From Streptomyces sp. NL15-2K (GTDB lineage Bacteria > Actinomycetota > Actinomycetes > Streptomycetales > Streptomycetaceae): a stretch of DNA of 64,000 nucleotides. Location: positions 5,685,501 to 5,749,500 of the forward strand of contig NZ_CP130630.1 in NCBI RefSeq assembly GCF_030551255.1. The letters run 5' to 3'. Of the stretch, positions 47,096 through 55,001 are shown piece by piece (the stretch's first letter is position 1; each line of letters opens with the position of its first letter). A program made the translations under genes and the position numbers. The notes under the pieces were generated by a model. It had not been told where the DNA came from. It saw nothing but the letters and a program-made list of their open reading frames with translations, and searched no databases.

Positions 47096-47102
47096 GATGC
47101 TC

Positions 47103-48440
47103 ATGACACAGGCTCCCGCGACTCCCAAGGCCAACCGACGACAGCACGACCGAGAGATCGTCGCGCTGGCCGTCCCGGCCTTCGGCGCACTCGTCGCTGA
47201 GCCCCTCTTCGTCATGGCCGACAGCGCGATCGTGGGCCATCTGGGCACCGCGCAACTCGCAGGACTCGGCGTCGCCTCCGCCCTCCTCACGACAGCCGTC
47301 AGCATCTTCGTCTTCCTGGCCTACGCCACCACTGCCGCCGTCGCCCGACGCGTCGGCGCGGGCGACCTCCAGTCCGCCATCCGCCAAGGCATGGACGGCA
47401 TCTGGCTGGCCCTGTTGCTCGGTGCCGCCGTCATCGTCGTCGTCGTGCCCACGGCACCGGCCATTGTGGAGCTCTTCGGCGCCTCCGAAACCGCGGCCCC
47501 CTACGCGACCACCTATCTGCGGATCTCGGCACTCGGTATCCCGGCCATGCTTGTCGTACTCGCCGCGACCGGAGTGCTGCGTGGCCTGCAGGACACCAGA
47601 ACACCGCTCTATGTCGCCGTGGCTGGCTTCATCGCCAACGCCGCACTCAACGTCGGCCTCGTCTACGGCGCTGACCTCGGCATCGCGGGCTCCGCCTGGG
47701 GAACCGTCATCGCCCAGTGCGGCATGGCCGCGGCCTACCTCGTGGTCGTTGTCCGCGGCGCCCGCAGGCACGGTGCCTCATTGCGCCCCGACGCCGGTGG
47801 GATCAGGGCCTCCGCCCAAGCCGGCGTTCCCCTCCTGGTCCGTACGCTCTCGCTGCGAGCGATCCTGATGATCGCCACAGCCGTCGCGGCACGCCTCGGC
47901 GATGCCGACATCGCTGCGCACCAAATCATTCTGTCCCTGTGGAACCTGCTCGCCTTCGCTCTCGACGCCATCGCCATCGCCGGACAGGCCATCATCGGGC
48001 GGTATCTCGGCGCCGGCAACATCCAAGGCGCCCGTCAGGCGTGCCGTCGCATGGTGGAGTGGGGCATCGCGGTGGGAGTCGTGCTGGGCGCCTTGGTCCT
48101 GATCGCCAGGCCGGTGTTCTTGCCACTGTTCACCAGCGACTCCGTCGTCAAGGACGCCGCCCTGCCCGCACTGGTGGTCGTGGCCGTCGCGCAGCCGATC
48201 TGCGGCGTCGTCTACGTCCTGGACGGAGTCCTCATGGGCGCCGGCGACGGCCCCTATCTGGCGTGGGCGATGCTGCTCACTCTGGCGGTCTTCACGCCGG
48301 CCGCGCTGCTCGTGCCTGCCCTGGGTGGTGGACTGACGGCCGTCTGGACCACCATGACGCTGATGATGGCGGTACGCATGCTGACCTTGTGGCTGCGTTC
48401 CCGGTCCGGCCGCTGGCTGGTGACGGGGGCGACGCGTTGA
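47103..48440 (+). CDS. MATE-family efflux transporter
   Basis: The 445-residue protein has about twelve membrane helices in two six-helix bundles. The N-terminal segment contains VPAFGALVAEPLFVMADSAIVGHLGTAQLAGLGVAS, a MATE signature, and the second bundle contains DADIAAHQIILSLWNLLAFALDAIAIAGQAIIG. MATE proteins export drugs or dyes using Na+ or H+ gradients. ATG 47103 is chosen because the putative -10 box places the transcript start there; ATG 47097 is an alternative. The stop codon forms the first bases of a 19-bp direct repeat carrying parS. Confidence 0.92.
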   Translation: MTQAPATPKANRRQHDREIVALAVPAFGALVAEPLFVMADSAIVGHLGTAQLAGLGVASALLTTAVSIFVFLAYATTAAVARRVGAGDLQSAIRQGMDGIWLALLLGAAVIVVVVPTAPAIVELFGASETAAPYATTYLRISALGIPAMLVVLAATGVLRGLQDTRTPLYVAVAGFIANAALNVGLVYGADLGIAGSAWGTVIAQCGMAAAYLVVVVRGARRHGASLRPDAGGIRASAQAGVPLLVRTLSLRAILMIATAVAARLGDADIAAHQIILSLWNLLAFALDAIAIAGQAIIGRYLGAGNIQGARQACRRMVEWGIAVGVVLGALVLIARPVFLPLFTSDSVVKDAALPALVVVAVAQPICGVVYVLDGVLMGAGDGPYLAWAMLLTLAVFTPAALLVPALGGGLTAVWTTMTLMMAVRMLTLWLRSRSGRWLVTGATR

Positions 48441-48442
48441 CC

Positions 48443-48456
48443 GTTTCACGTGAAAC
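48443..48456. other. parS site (first of a pair)
   Basis: Perfect GTTTCACGTGAAAC two bases after the MATE stop. The 19-mer TGACCGTTTCACGTGAAAC is repeated directly at 48475-48493. Confidence 0.93.
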
Positions 48457-48479
48457 CCTCGTGTCCGGTCGCCCTGACC

Positions 48480-48493
48480 GTTTCACGTGAAAC
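48480..48493. other. parS site (second of a pair)
   Basis: Perfect GTTTCACGTGAAAC, 37 bases centre to centre from the previous parS, at the convergent MATE/rplI junction. Confidence 0.93.
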
Positions 48494-48520
48494 ATGACCA
48501 CCGGGCCGGGCCCCGGCATG

Positions 48521-48560
48521 CGAGAAGGGGCCGCGCCCTCGCGGGTACGGCCCCTTCTCG
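48521..48560. terminator. Terminator of the rpsF-ssb-rpsR-rplI operon
   Basis: A perfect 12-bp stem (48521-48532 and 48549-48560) with a 16-nt loop lies 23 bases past the rplI stop. Confidence 0.78.
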
Positions 48561-48582
48561 GCTGTTCAGACCGGCTCAGCGA

Positions 48583-49029
48583 TCAGGCCGAGACGACCTC
48601 GATGTTGACCTTGGCGGCAACCTCGGGGTGCAGACGCACGGACGTCTCGTGCGCGCCCAGGGTCTTGATCGGCGCGCCGAGCTCGATGCGGCGCTTGTCG
48701 ACCTCGGGGCCACCGGAAGCCTTGATCGCGGAAGCGATGTCGGCCGGGGTGACGGAACCGAAGAGACGACCGGCGTCGCCGGAGCGGACGGCCAGGCGGA
48801 CCTTGACACCCTCGAGCTGGGCCTTCACAGCGTTGGCCTGCTCGATGGTCTGGATCTCGTGGATCTTGCGAGCACGACGGATCTGCTCGACGTCCTTCTC
48901 GCCACCCTTGGTCCAACGGATCGCGAAGTTCCGCGGGATCAGGTAGTTGCGAGCGTAACCGTCCTTGACGTCGACGACGTCGCCCGCGGCACCGAGGCCG
49001 GAGACCTCGTGGGTGAGGATGATCTTCAT
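48583..49029 (-). CDS. rplI: 50S ribosomal protein L9
   Basis: The 148-residue L9 has the N-terminal RNA-binding domain ([32 protein letters not shown]), the long connecting helix with a KKR-type basic part, and the C-terminal domain. It binds 23S rRNA. It is the last gene of the rpsF operon, 18 bases after rpsR. Confidence 0.98.
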   Translation of the reverse strand: MKIILTHEVSGLGAAGDVVDVKDGYARNYLIPRNFAIRWTKGGEKDVEQIRRARKIHEIQTIEQANAVKAQLEGVKVRLAVRSGDAGRLFGSVTPADIASAIKASGGPEVDKRRIELGAPIKTLGAHETSVRLHPEVAAKVNIEVVSA

Positions 49030-49047
49030 GTGTCGGTCACCCTTCCC

Positions 49048-49284
49048 TTATCGCGCGGTGGACGTGTAGGGCAGCAGCGCCATCTCACGGCTGTTCTTGA
49101 CGGCCGTGGCGACGTCACGCTGGTGCTGCGTGCAGTTGCCGGTCACGCGGCGGGCACGGATTTTGCCGCGGTCGGAAATGAACTTCCGCAGCATGTTCGT
49201 GTCCTTGTAGTCCACGTACGTGACCTTGTCCTTGCAGAAAGCGCAGACCTTCTTCTTCGGCTTGCGCACAGGCGGCTTCGCCAT
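49048..49284 (-). CDS. rpsR: 30S ribosomal protein S18 (zinc-binding form)
   Basis: The 78-residue S18 contains VCAFC and GNCTQHQRD, so it keeps the cysteine pattern of the zinc-binding (C+) form. Streptomyces also have a cysteine-free S18 paralogue under zinc control; this is the housekeeping copy. AGGAG lies eight bases upstream of the ATG. It sits between ssb and rplI. Confidence 0.97.
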   Translation of the reverse strand: MAKPPVRKPKKKVCAFCKDKVTYVDYKDTNMLRKFISDRGKIRARRVTGNCTQHQRDVATAVKNSREMALLPYTSTAR

Positions 49285-49342
49285 GGTGTATCTCCTGTGT
49301 GATCAAGAAGTGTGGGTACGGCCCCCCCCTCGGCCCGAAGGC

Positions 49343-49957
49343 CTAGAAGGGGGGCTCGTCCGAGTAGCCGCCGCCACCGCCGCCACCGCCGCCAGCGCCG
49401 CCGGCGCCGCCGGAGCTTCCGCCCCAGCCGCCGCCACCGCCACCCTGGTTGCCACCGGCGGGAGCGCCGGTCGCCCACGGGTCGTCGGCGGGAGCGCCGC
49501 CGCCCTGCTGACCGCCGCCAGGGCCACCGCCCCAGCCGCCGCCACCCTGGCCGCCGCCACCACCACCGCTGTAACCGCCCTGGCCACCGCGGCCGGTGGT
49601 CTTGGTGACCTTGGCCGTGGCATTGCGCAGGCTGGCGCCGACTTCTTCGACGTCCAGCTCATAGACCGTGCGCTTGACGCCCTCACGGTCCTCGTAGGAC
49701 CGCTGCTTCAGCCGGCCCTGCACGATGACGCGCATGCCTCGCTGGAGCGACTCGGCGACGTTCTCCGCCGCCTGGCGCCAGACCGAGCAGGTCAGGAACA
49801 GGCTCTCGCCGTCCTTCCACTCGTTCGTCTGGCGGTCGAAGGTGCGGGGGGTGGACGCGACACGGAACTTCGCGACCGCCGCACCGGACGGGGTGAAGCG
49901 CAGCTCGGGGTCATCGACAAGATTGCCGACGACCGTGATGACGGTCTCGCCTGCCAT
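49343..49957 (-). CDS. ssb: Single-stranded DNA-binding protein
   Basis: SSB coats single-stranded DNA during replication and repair. The 204-residue protein has the OB-fold (about 1-110: [23 protein letters not shown]...). A glycine-rich linker (about 120-198) leads to the acidic tip ending DEPPF, which binds partner proteins. It lies in the conserved rpsF-ssb-rpsR-rplI order; GAGAGG precedes the ATG. Streptomyces usually carry a second SSB elsewhere; this position marks the essential SsbA. Confidence 0.97.
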   Translation of the reverse strand: MAGETVITVVGNLVDDPELRFTPSGAAVAKFRVASTPRTFDRQTNEWKDGESLFLTCSVWRQAAENVAESLQRGMRVIVQGRLKQRSYEDREGVKRTVYELDVEEVGASLRNATAKVTKTTGRGGQGGYSGGGGGGQGGGGWGGGPGGGQQGGGAPADDPWATGAPAGGNQGGGGGGWGGSSGGAGGAGGGGGGGGGYSDEPPF

Positions 49958-50034
49958 GGGGGAACCTCTCGGCGGGTTTGCTGCTGGCTGCTGGTGCTGC
50001 TACTCGAATCCCGAGATCAGCTGAGCGGGAGAGC

Positions 50035-50325
50035 TCAGTGGGTCTCGGGGCGGAGGACCTTGGTCCGGAGGACCGACTCGTTCAGGTTCATCTGGCGGTC
50101 GAGCTCCTTGACGACCGCAGGCTCGGCCTGCAGGTCGATGACCGAGTAGATGCCCTCGGGCTTCTTCTTGATCTCGTACGAGAGACGACGACGGCCCCAG
50201 GTGTCGACCTTCTCGACCTTGCCGTTGCCCTCACGGACGACGGAGAGGAAGTTCTCGATCAGAGGGGCGACAGCGCGCTCCTCCAGATCGGGGTCGAGGA
50301 TGACCATCACCTCGTAGTGACGCAT
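50035..50325 (-). CDS. rpsF: 30S ribosomal protein S6
   Basis: The 96-residue S6 begins [19 protein letters not shown] and contains [28 protein letters not shown], both conserved. It forms a pair with S18 in the small subunit. AAAGGAGG upstream of ATG 50325 is one of the strongest ribosome-binding sites in the window and fixes the start. It is the first gene of the operon. Confidence 0.98.
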   Translation of the reverse strand: MRHYEVMVILDPDLEERAVAPLIENFLSVVREGNGKVEKVDTWGRRRLSYEIKKKPEGIYSVIDLQAEPAVVKELDRQMNLNESVLRTKVLRPETH

Positions 50326-50589
50326 GTGGAACCCACCTCCTTTGGACTCAGCGGCCACGGTCGTTCCGTGGCAGGAGGGTTGTGATGCGTAGGTAACCGT
50401 ATCGGCCGCCACTGACAATCGGGGGTCCCGAGCGGGAGTCCCTGTCTTGGCGTGGGCAGACACCGGCACAGACGGTACAGAGTACCCGCACACGCGCTCC
50501 CGGTTGAAATCAGGCCTCCGGGACCGTCAATCTGTACACATCGGGTGTGTATGGCGCTACGATGCGCCGCCTTTCGCAGGAGGTGCCCC

Positions 50590-50904
50590 ATGGCACAGGC
50601 AATGCGACCCAACACCGTCGGAGGGCTGTTCGCCACGGACGGCAAGCCCCACCCGCGCCAGGACACGCTGCTCGCGGTGACCCTGGTGCTGGGCATCACG
50701 TCTTTCGTCACGGCGATGTTCCACGACCTGCACCTGCTCAGCTCCTGGACCGGCCTGGTGGGCCTCATCACCGGCGCGTACGGGCAGTGGATATCGGAGA
50801 CGACTCGTGAACGCTTCGGGCTGATCCTGGGCATGGGCGCAGCAGGAGTCGGTTTCTTCCTCGGCATGGCGCACGGCGGTCTCTTCGGCGGGGTCGTCGG
50901 CTGA
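50590..50904 (+). CDS. Small membrane protein, 104 residues
   Basis: Two or three hydrophobic helices (about 26-45, 50-65, 77-102) follow a polar N-terminus. It has no recognised family. A very strong AGGAGGT lies eight bases before ATG 50590. I recall homologues in the same place in other Streptomyces. Its position next to the rpsF operon and femX gives no clear function. Confidence 0.8.
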   Translation: MAQAMRPNTVGGLFATDGKPHPRQDTLLAVTLVLGITSFVTAMFHDLHLLSSWTGLVGLITGAYGQWISETTRERFGLILGMGAAGVGFFLGMAHGGLFGGVVG

Positions 50905-51083
50905 CGCCACGGACACCGTTCACCGAACACCCCATATCGCACTACGGAACGCCTCGGTGGCCAACAGGCCGGGGCGAAGGTTCCGTACGCCCAGTCGAGG
51001 CGCTCGCAAGGCGCAGTAGGCTTCCGCACCAGAGCCGGAGCCCCTGTACCCATGGGGACACACCAGCCCGAGGAGCGCCCCGA

Positions 51084-52205
51084 ATGAGCCTGACCCTGAG
51101 GACGATCAGTCGCGAGCAGCATCTGGCGTACATCCAGAGCCTGCCGTCGGCGAGCCACATGCAGGTTCCGGCCTGGGCGGACGTCAAGGCGGAGTGGCGC
51201 TCCGAGAGCCTCGGCTGGTTCGACGACCGTACGGGCGAGATGGTCGGCGCGGGTCTCGTCCTCTACCGGCAGCTGCCCAAGATCAAGCGCTACCTCGCCT
51301 ATCTGCCCGAGGGCCCGGTCATCAACTGGTTCGCGCCGAATCTCACCGACTGGCTGGAACCGATGCTCGCGCACCTCAAGCAGCAGGGCGCCTTCTCGGT
51401 GAAGATGGGCCCACCGGTGATCATCCGGCGCTGGGAGGCCGGGTCCATCAAGCAGGGCATCCAGAACCCGGACGTGAAGCGGCTGCGCGACATCGAGGCC
51501 GACTTCATCGAGCCGCGCGCCTTCGAGGTCGCCGACAAGCTGCGCCGCATGGGCTGGCAGCAGGGCGAGGACGGGGGTGCAGGCTTCGGCGACGTACAGC
51601 CGCGCTACGTCTTCCAGGTGCCGCTGGCCAACCGCTCCCTGGAAGAGGTCCACAAGAACTTCAACCAGCTGTGGCGCCGCAACATCAAGAAGGCCGAGAA
51701 GGCCGGCGTCGAGGTCGTCCAGGGCGGTTACCACGACCTCGAGGAATGGCAGCGGCTGTACGAGATCACAGCTGTGCGTGACCACTTCCGGCCCCGCCCG
51801 CTGTCGTACTTCCAGCGCATGTGGACGGCCCTCAACACCGAGGACCCCAACCGCATGCGGCTGTACTTCGCCCGGCACAACGGCGTGAACCTGTCGGCGG
51901 CGACGATGCTCATCGTCGGCGGGCACGTCTGGTACTCCTACGGCGCCTCCGACAACATCGGCCGCGAGGTCCGGCCCTCGAACGCGATGCAGTGGCGGAT
52001 GCTGCGCGACGCCTATGCGCTCGGCGCCACCGTCTACGACCTGCGAGGCATCTCCGACTCGCTGGACGAGACCGACCACCTCTTCGGCCTGATCCAGTTC
52101 AAGGTGGGCACGGGCGGCCAGGCCGCCGAGTACCTCGGCGAGTGGGACTTCCCGCTGAACAAGCTGCTCCACAAGGCGCTCGACATCTACATGTCGCGCC
52201 GCTGA
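51084..52205 (+). CDS. femX: FemX-type lipid II glycyltransferase
   Basis: The 373-residue FemABX protein transfers glycine from glycyl-tRNA to lipid II. The two acyltransferase-like domains are joined by a helical hairpin; landmarks are NFNQLWRRNIKKAEKAGVEVV, the ALGATVYDLRGISDSLDETDHLFGLIQFKVGTGG segment, and YLGEWDFPLNKLLHKAL. Streptomyces peptidoglycan uses LL-diaminopimelate with one glycine bridge, for which FemX is needed; it is reported essential in S. coelicolor. It is followed 74 bases later by an alanine-racemase-like gene. Confidence 0.92.
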   Translation: MSLTLRTISREQHLAYIQSLPSASHMQVPAWADVKAEWRSESLGWFDDRTGEMVGAGLVLYRQLPKIKRYLAYLPEGPVINWFAPNLTDWLEPMLAHLKQQGAFSVKMGPPVIIRRWEAGSIKQGIQNPDVKRLRDIEADFIEPRAFEVADKLRRMGWQQGEDGGAGFGDVQPRYVFQVPLANRSLEEVHKNFNQLWRRNIKKAEKAGVEVVQGGYHDLEEWQRLYEITAVRDHFRPRPLSYFQRMWTALNTEDPNRMRLYFARHNGVNLSAATMLIVGGHVWYSYGASDNIGREVRPSNAMQWRMLRDAYALGATVYDLRGISDSLDETDHLFGLIQFKVGTGGQAAEYLGEWDFPLNKLLHKALDIYMSRR

Positions 52206-52279
52206 GCTCCAGCCGTTTGCTTCGATAGCTTCCATACCTCTGATACACCGCAGCCACGAGAAAGGTTCCAGGTCCGGCC

Positions 52280-53311
52280 ATGGCGCTCACGCTCTACGTC
52301 GACACCGCGCGCTGGCGGGCGCACCACAAGCACGTGCAGGAGCAGTTCCCGGGGCTCGTCCCGGTCTGCAAGGGCAATGGCTACGGCTTCGGACACGAGC
52401 GGCTCGCTGAGGAAGCCACGCGGCTGGGCTCGGACGTGCTCGCCGTCGGCACGACGTACGAGGCCGCTCGGATCAAAGACTGGTTCGGCGGTGACCTGCT
52501 GGTCCTGACGCCGTACCGGCGCGGCGAGGAGCCCGTACCGCTGCCCGACCGGGTCATCCGCTCGGTGTCGTCGATCGACGGTGTCTACGGCCTCGTGGGT
52601 GCCCGGGTGGTCATCGAGGTGATGTCCTCGATGAAGCGGCACGGCATCAGCGAGCGGGACCTGCCCCAACTGCACGCGGCCATAGAGAACGTCCGCCTGG
52701 AAGGCTTCGCGATCCACCTGCCGCTGGACCGGACCGACGGCTCGGACGCCGTCGAGGAGGTCATCGGCTGGATGGACCGGCTGCGCGCGGCCCGTCTGCC
52801 GCTGCACACGATGTTCGTCAGCCACCTCAAGGCCGAGGATCTCGCCCGGCTGCAACAGCAGTTCCCGCAGACCCGCTTCCGCGCCCGAATCGGCACGCGG
52901 CTGTGGCTGGGGGACCACGAGGCCACCGAGTACCGCGGCGCGGTCCTGGACGTCACCCGCGTCGCCAAGGGCGACCGCTTCGGCTACCGGCAGCAGAAGG
53001 CGGCCTCCGACGGCTTCCTGGTGGTTGTGGCGGGCGGTACGTCGCACGGGGTGGGACTGGAGGCGCCCAAGGCCCTGCACGGCGTCATGCCGCGCGCCAA
53101 GGGCGTTGCCCGGGCCGGCCTCGCCACGGTCAACCGGAACCTTTCTCCGTTCGTCTGGGGCGGCAAGCAGCGCTGGTTCGCAGAGCCGCCGCACATGCAG
53201 GTCTCGATCCTGTTCGTGCCGGCCGACGCCGCGGAGCCGAAGGTCGGCGAGGAGCTGGTGGCCCATCTGCGGCACACCACCACGCAGTTCGACCGGCTCG
53301 TCGACCGCTGA
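52280..53311 (+). CDS. Alanine-racemase-like PLP protein
   Basis: The 343-residue protein has the alanine racemase N-terminal barrel with the PLP lysine in VCKGNGYGFG (Lys30). It lacks most of the C-terminal beta domain that supplies the second catalytic Tyr in true alanine racemases, so it may be a D-amino-acid racemase, a regulator, or inactive. Placement after femX suggests a role in peptidoglycan precursor supply. ATG 52280 with GAAAGG upstream is used. Confidence 0.8.
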   Translation: MALTLYVDTARWRAHHKHVQEQFPGLVPVCKGNGYGFGHERLAEEATRLGSDVLAVGTTYEAARIKDWFGGDLLVLTPYRRGEEPVPLPDRVIRSVSSIDGVYGLVGARVVIEVMSSMKRHGISERDLPQLHAAIENVRLEGFAIHLPLDRTDGSDAVEEVIGWMDRLRAARLPLHTMFVSHLKAEDLARLQQQFPQTRFRARIGTRLWLGDHEATEYRGAVLDVTRVAKGDRFGYRQQKAASDGFLVVVAGGTSHGVGLEAPKALHGVMPRAKGVARAGLATVNRNLSPFVWGGKQRWFAEPPHMQVSILFVPADAAEPKVGEELVAHLRHTTTQFDRLVDR

Positions 53312-53331
53312 GTCCCCGTCGAGACAGCCGA

Positions 53332-53365
53332 AAGGCCGTACACGGAAGGTTCCGTGTACGGCCTT
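53332..53365 (+). terminator. Terminator after the femX-racemase operon
   Basis: A perfect 15-bp stem (53332-53346 and 53351-53365) with a 4-nt loop. It can also serve the convergent glycosyltransferase gene. Confidence 0.85.
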
Positions 53366-53393
53366 CTGCGTGGGTCGGCTGCGCTTCGTTCGC

Positions 53394-54893
53394 TCAGAGC
53401 GAACGACGGGGCGAGTCCAGACTGCCCCATTCCACTTGGGGCCCGTCGAAGTGAGCCCCGTGCCGCGGCGGATGAGCGGCAGGGCCGACAACGAAGACGT
53501 CCTCCGCACGGTCGAGCACCCCACCAGAGGGATCGTCGTCACCGGCCCGGCGCACGACGTCCCGCTCCGGCATGAGGATGTCGCGCACGACCACGACGCA
53601 CAGATACAGCGTGCCCAGCAGATGCAGAGCGATGGCCCAGTGGTACCCGTCGGTCGGCAGGCCCTTGTGGGCGTCTCCGCTGGTCGTGTAGGCGAGGTAC
53701 ATCCAGATCCCCAGGAAGTACGCCACCTCGCACGCCTGCCAGATCAGGAAGTCACGCCACTTCGGCCGGGCGAGCGCGGCCAGCGGAACCAGCCAGAGGA
53801 CGTACTGCGGCGAGTAGACCTTGTTGGTCAGGACGAACGCCGCGACGATCAGGAAGGCGAGCTGCGCGAAGCGCGGCCGGCGCGGGGCGGTCAGCGTGAG
53901 CGCCGCGATGCCCGCGCAGCACGCCAGCATCAACAGTGTGGCCATCGTGTTGACGGTGTCGGTGCTGGGCGGGTTGCTCGAGTTCTGGGACCAGAGCAGC
54001 CAGAACGAGCCGAAGTCGACGCCCCGTTCCTGACTGAACGTGTAGAACTTCGACCAGCCGTCGAAGGCGAAGAGCATCACCGGCAGATTGACGACCAGCC
54101 ACGCGACGGCCGCGCCCACCAGGGCCGTCCCGTACTCCCGCCACCTGCCCGCGCGCCAGCACAGCACGAGCAGCGGGCCGAGCAGCAGGAAGGGATAGAG
54201 CTTGGCGGCCGTGGCGAGCCCCAACAGGACGCCGAAGGCGAGGGAGCGGCCCCGCGACCACATCAGCATCGCGGCGGCCGTCAGAGCGACCGCCAGCATG
54301 TCCCAGTTGATGGTGGCGGTCAGGGCGGCCGCAGGCGCCAGGGCGACCAGCAGGCCGTCCCATGGGCGCCGGGCGTGCGTCCGGGTCACGCACACAGCGA
54401 TGACGGCGGCGCACACCATCAACATGCCGGCGTTGACCATCCAGTACCACTGCTCTTGGTCCTGAATGCTCCCGCTGCCGGGCGTGAGCCAGGACGCGAC
54501 CTCCATGAACACGCCGGTCAGCACCGGGTATTCGAGGTACTGCATGTCGCCGGGGAGCTTGTCGAAGTACGGCACGAGCCCGTCGGCGAAGCCTCGCCCC
54601 TGGTAGAGGTGCGGGATGTCCGAGTAGCACGCATGCGTGTACTGCGAACTGGCACCGAAGAACCAGGCACCGTTGTAGCAGGGCGCCTTCTGGACCAGGC
54701 CGAGGGCGAACATGCCGATCGCCACCAGGGCGATCACCCGGACGGGAGTCCACCAGGACGTCCCGAGCAGGGCACGCCGTCCGATCGGGCCACCGATCAG
54801 TTCGCTGCCGCTCGCGGCCACCGTGTCGTCCTTGGTCGGCCGCACCAGGTCCGGCTCGTGCACGCTCGCTTGCGTCGATTCTGCACTGGGCAT
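53394..54893 (-). CDS. GT87-family polyprenol-phosphate-mannose mannosyltransferase
   Basis: The 499-residue protein has about twelve membrane helices and the DUF2029/GT87 plan, with a conserved Asp pair in the first extracytoplasmic loop region (SDIPHLYQGRGFADGLVPYFD). These enzymes use polyprenol phosphate mannose outside the membrane to build lipoarabinomannan-like lipids or glycoproteins. The N-terminal 50 residues are cytoplasmic. ATG 54893 or 54902 may start translation. It lies next to a class A PBP and likely shares its context in envelope synthesis. Confidence 0.87.
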   Translation of the reverse strand: MPSAESTQASVHEPDLVRPTKDDTVAASGSELIGGPIGRRALLGTSWWTPVRVIALVAIGMFALGLVQKAPCYNGAWFFGASSQYTHACYSDIPHLYQGRGFADGLVPYFDKLPGDMQYLEYPVLTGVFMEVASWLTPGSGSIQDQEQWYWMVNAGMLMVCAAVIAVCVTRTHARRPWDGLLVALAPAAALTATINWDMLAVALTAAAMLMWSRGRSLAFGVLLGLATAAKLYPFLLLGPLLVLCWRAGRWREYGTALVGAAVAWLVVNLPVMLFAFDGWSKFYTFSQERGVDFGSFWLLWSQNSSNPPSTDTVNTMATLLMLACCAGIAALTLTAPRRPRFAQLAFLIVAAFVLTNKVYSPQYVLWLVPLAALARPKWRDFLIWQACEVAYFLGIWMYLAYTTSGDAHKGLPTDGYHWAIALHLLGTLYLCVVVVRDILMPERDVVRRAGDDDPSGGVLDRAEDVFVVGPAAHPPRHGAHFDGPQVEWGSLDSPRRSL

Positions 54894-54931
54894 GTCGCAC
54901 ATCCTGCCGTACGCGCCTGGGAATACGCCGA

Positions 54932-54962
54932 GGGCCGCCGCACCTGGTGGGTGCGGCGGCCC
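54932..54962 (-). terminator. Terminator after the class A PBP gene
   Basis: A perfect 13-bp stem (54932-54944 and 54950-54962) with a 5-nt loop lies next to a parS site between the PBP and GT87 genes. Confidence 0.78.
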
Positions 54963-54964
54963 AT

Positions 54965-54978
54965 GTTTCACGTGAAAC
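54965..54978. other. parS site
   Basis: Perfect GTTTCACGTGAAAC, two bases from the end of the terminator stem. Confidence 0.93.
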
Positions 54979-55001
54979 AGCCTCGACAGGCGATGTGGCG
55001 A

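Larger units (their letters stand above)
46643..47102. other. 460-bp divergent region between dnaB and the MATE gene
   Basis: The region holds DnaA-box group 4 and the MATE promoter. The dnaB promoter is not obvious. It is clearly more AT-rich than its neighbours around 46960-47100. No gene is supported. Confidence 0.65.
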
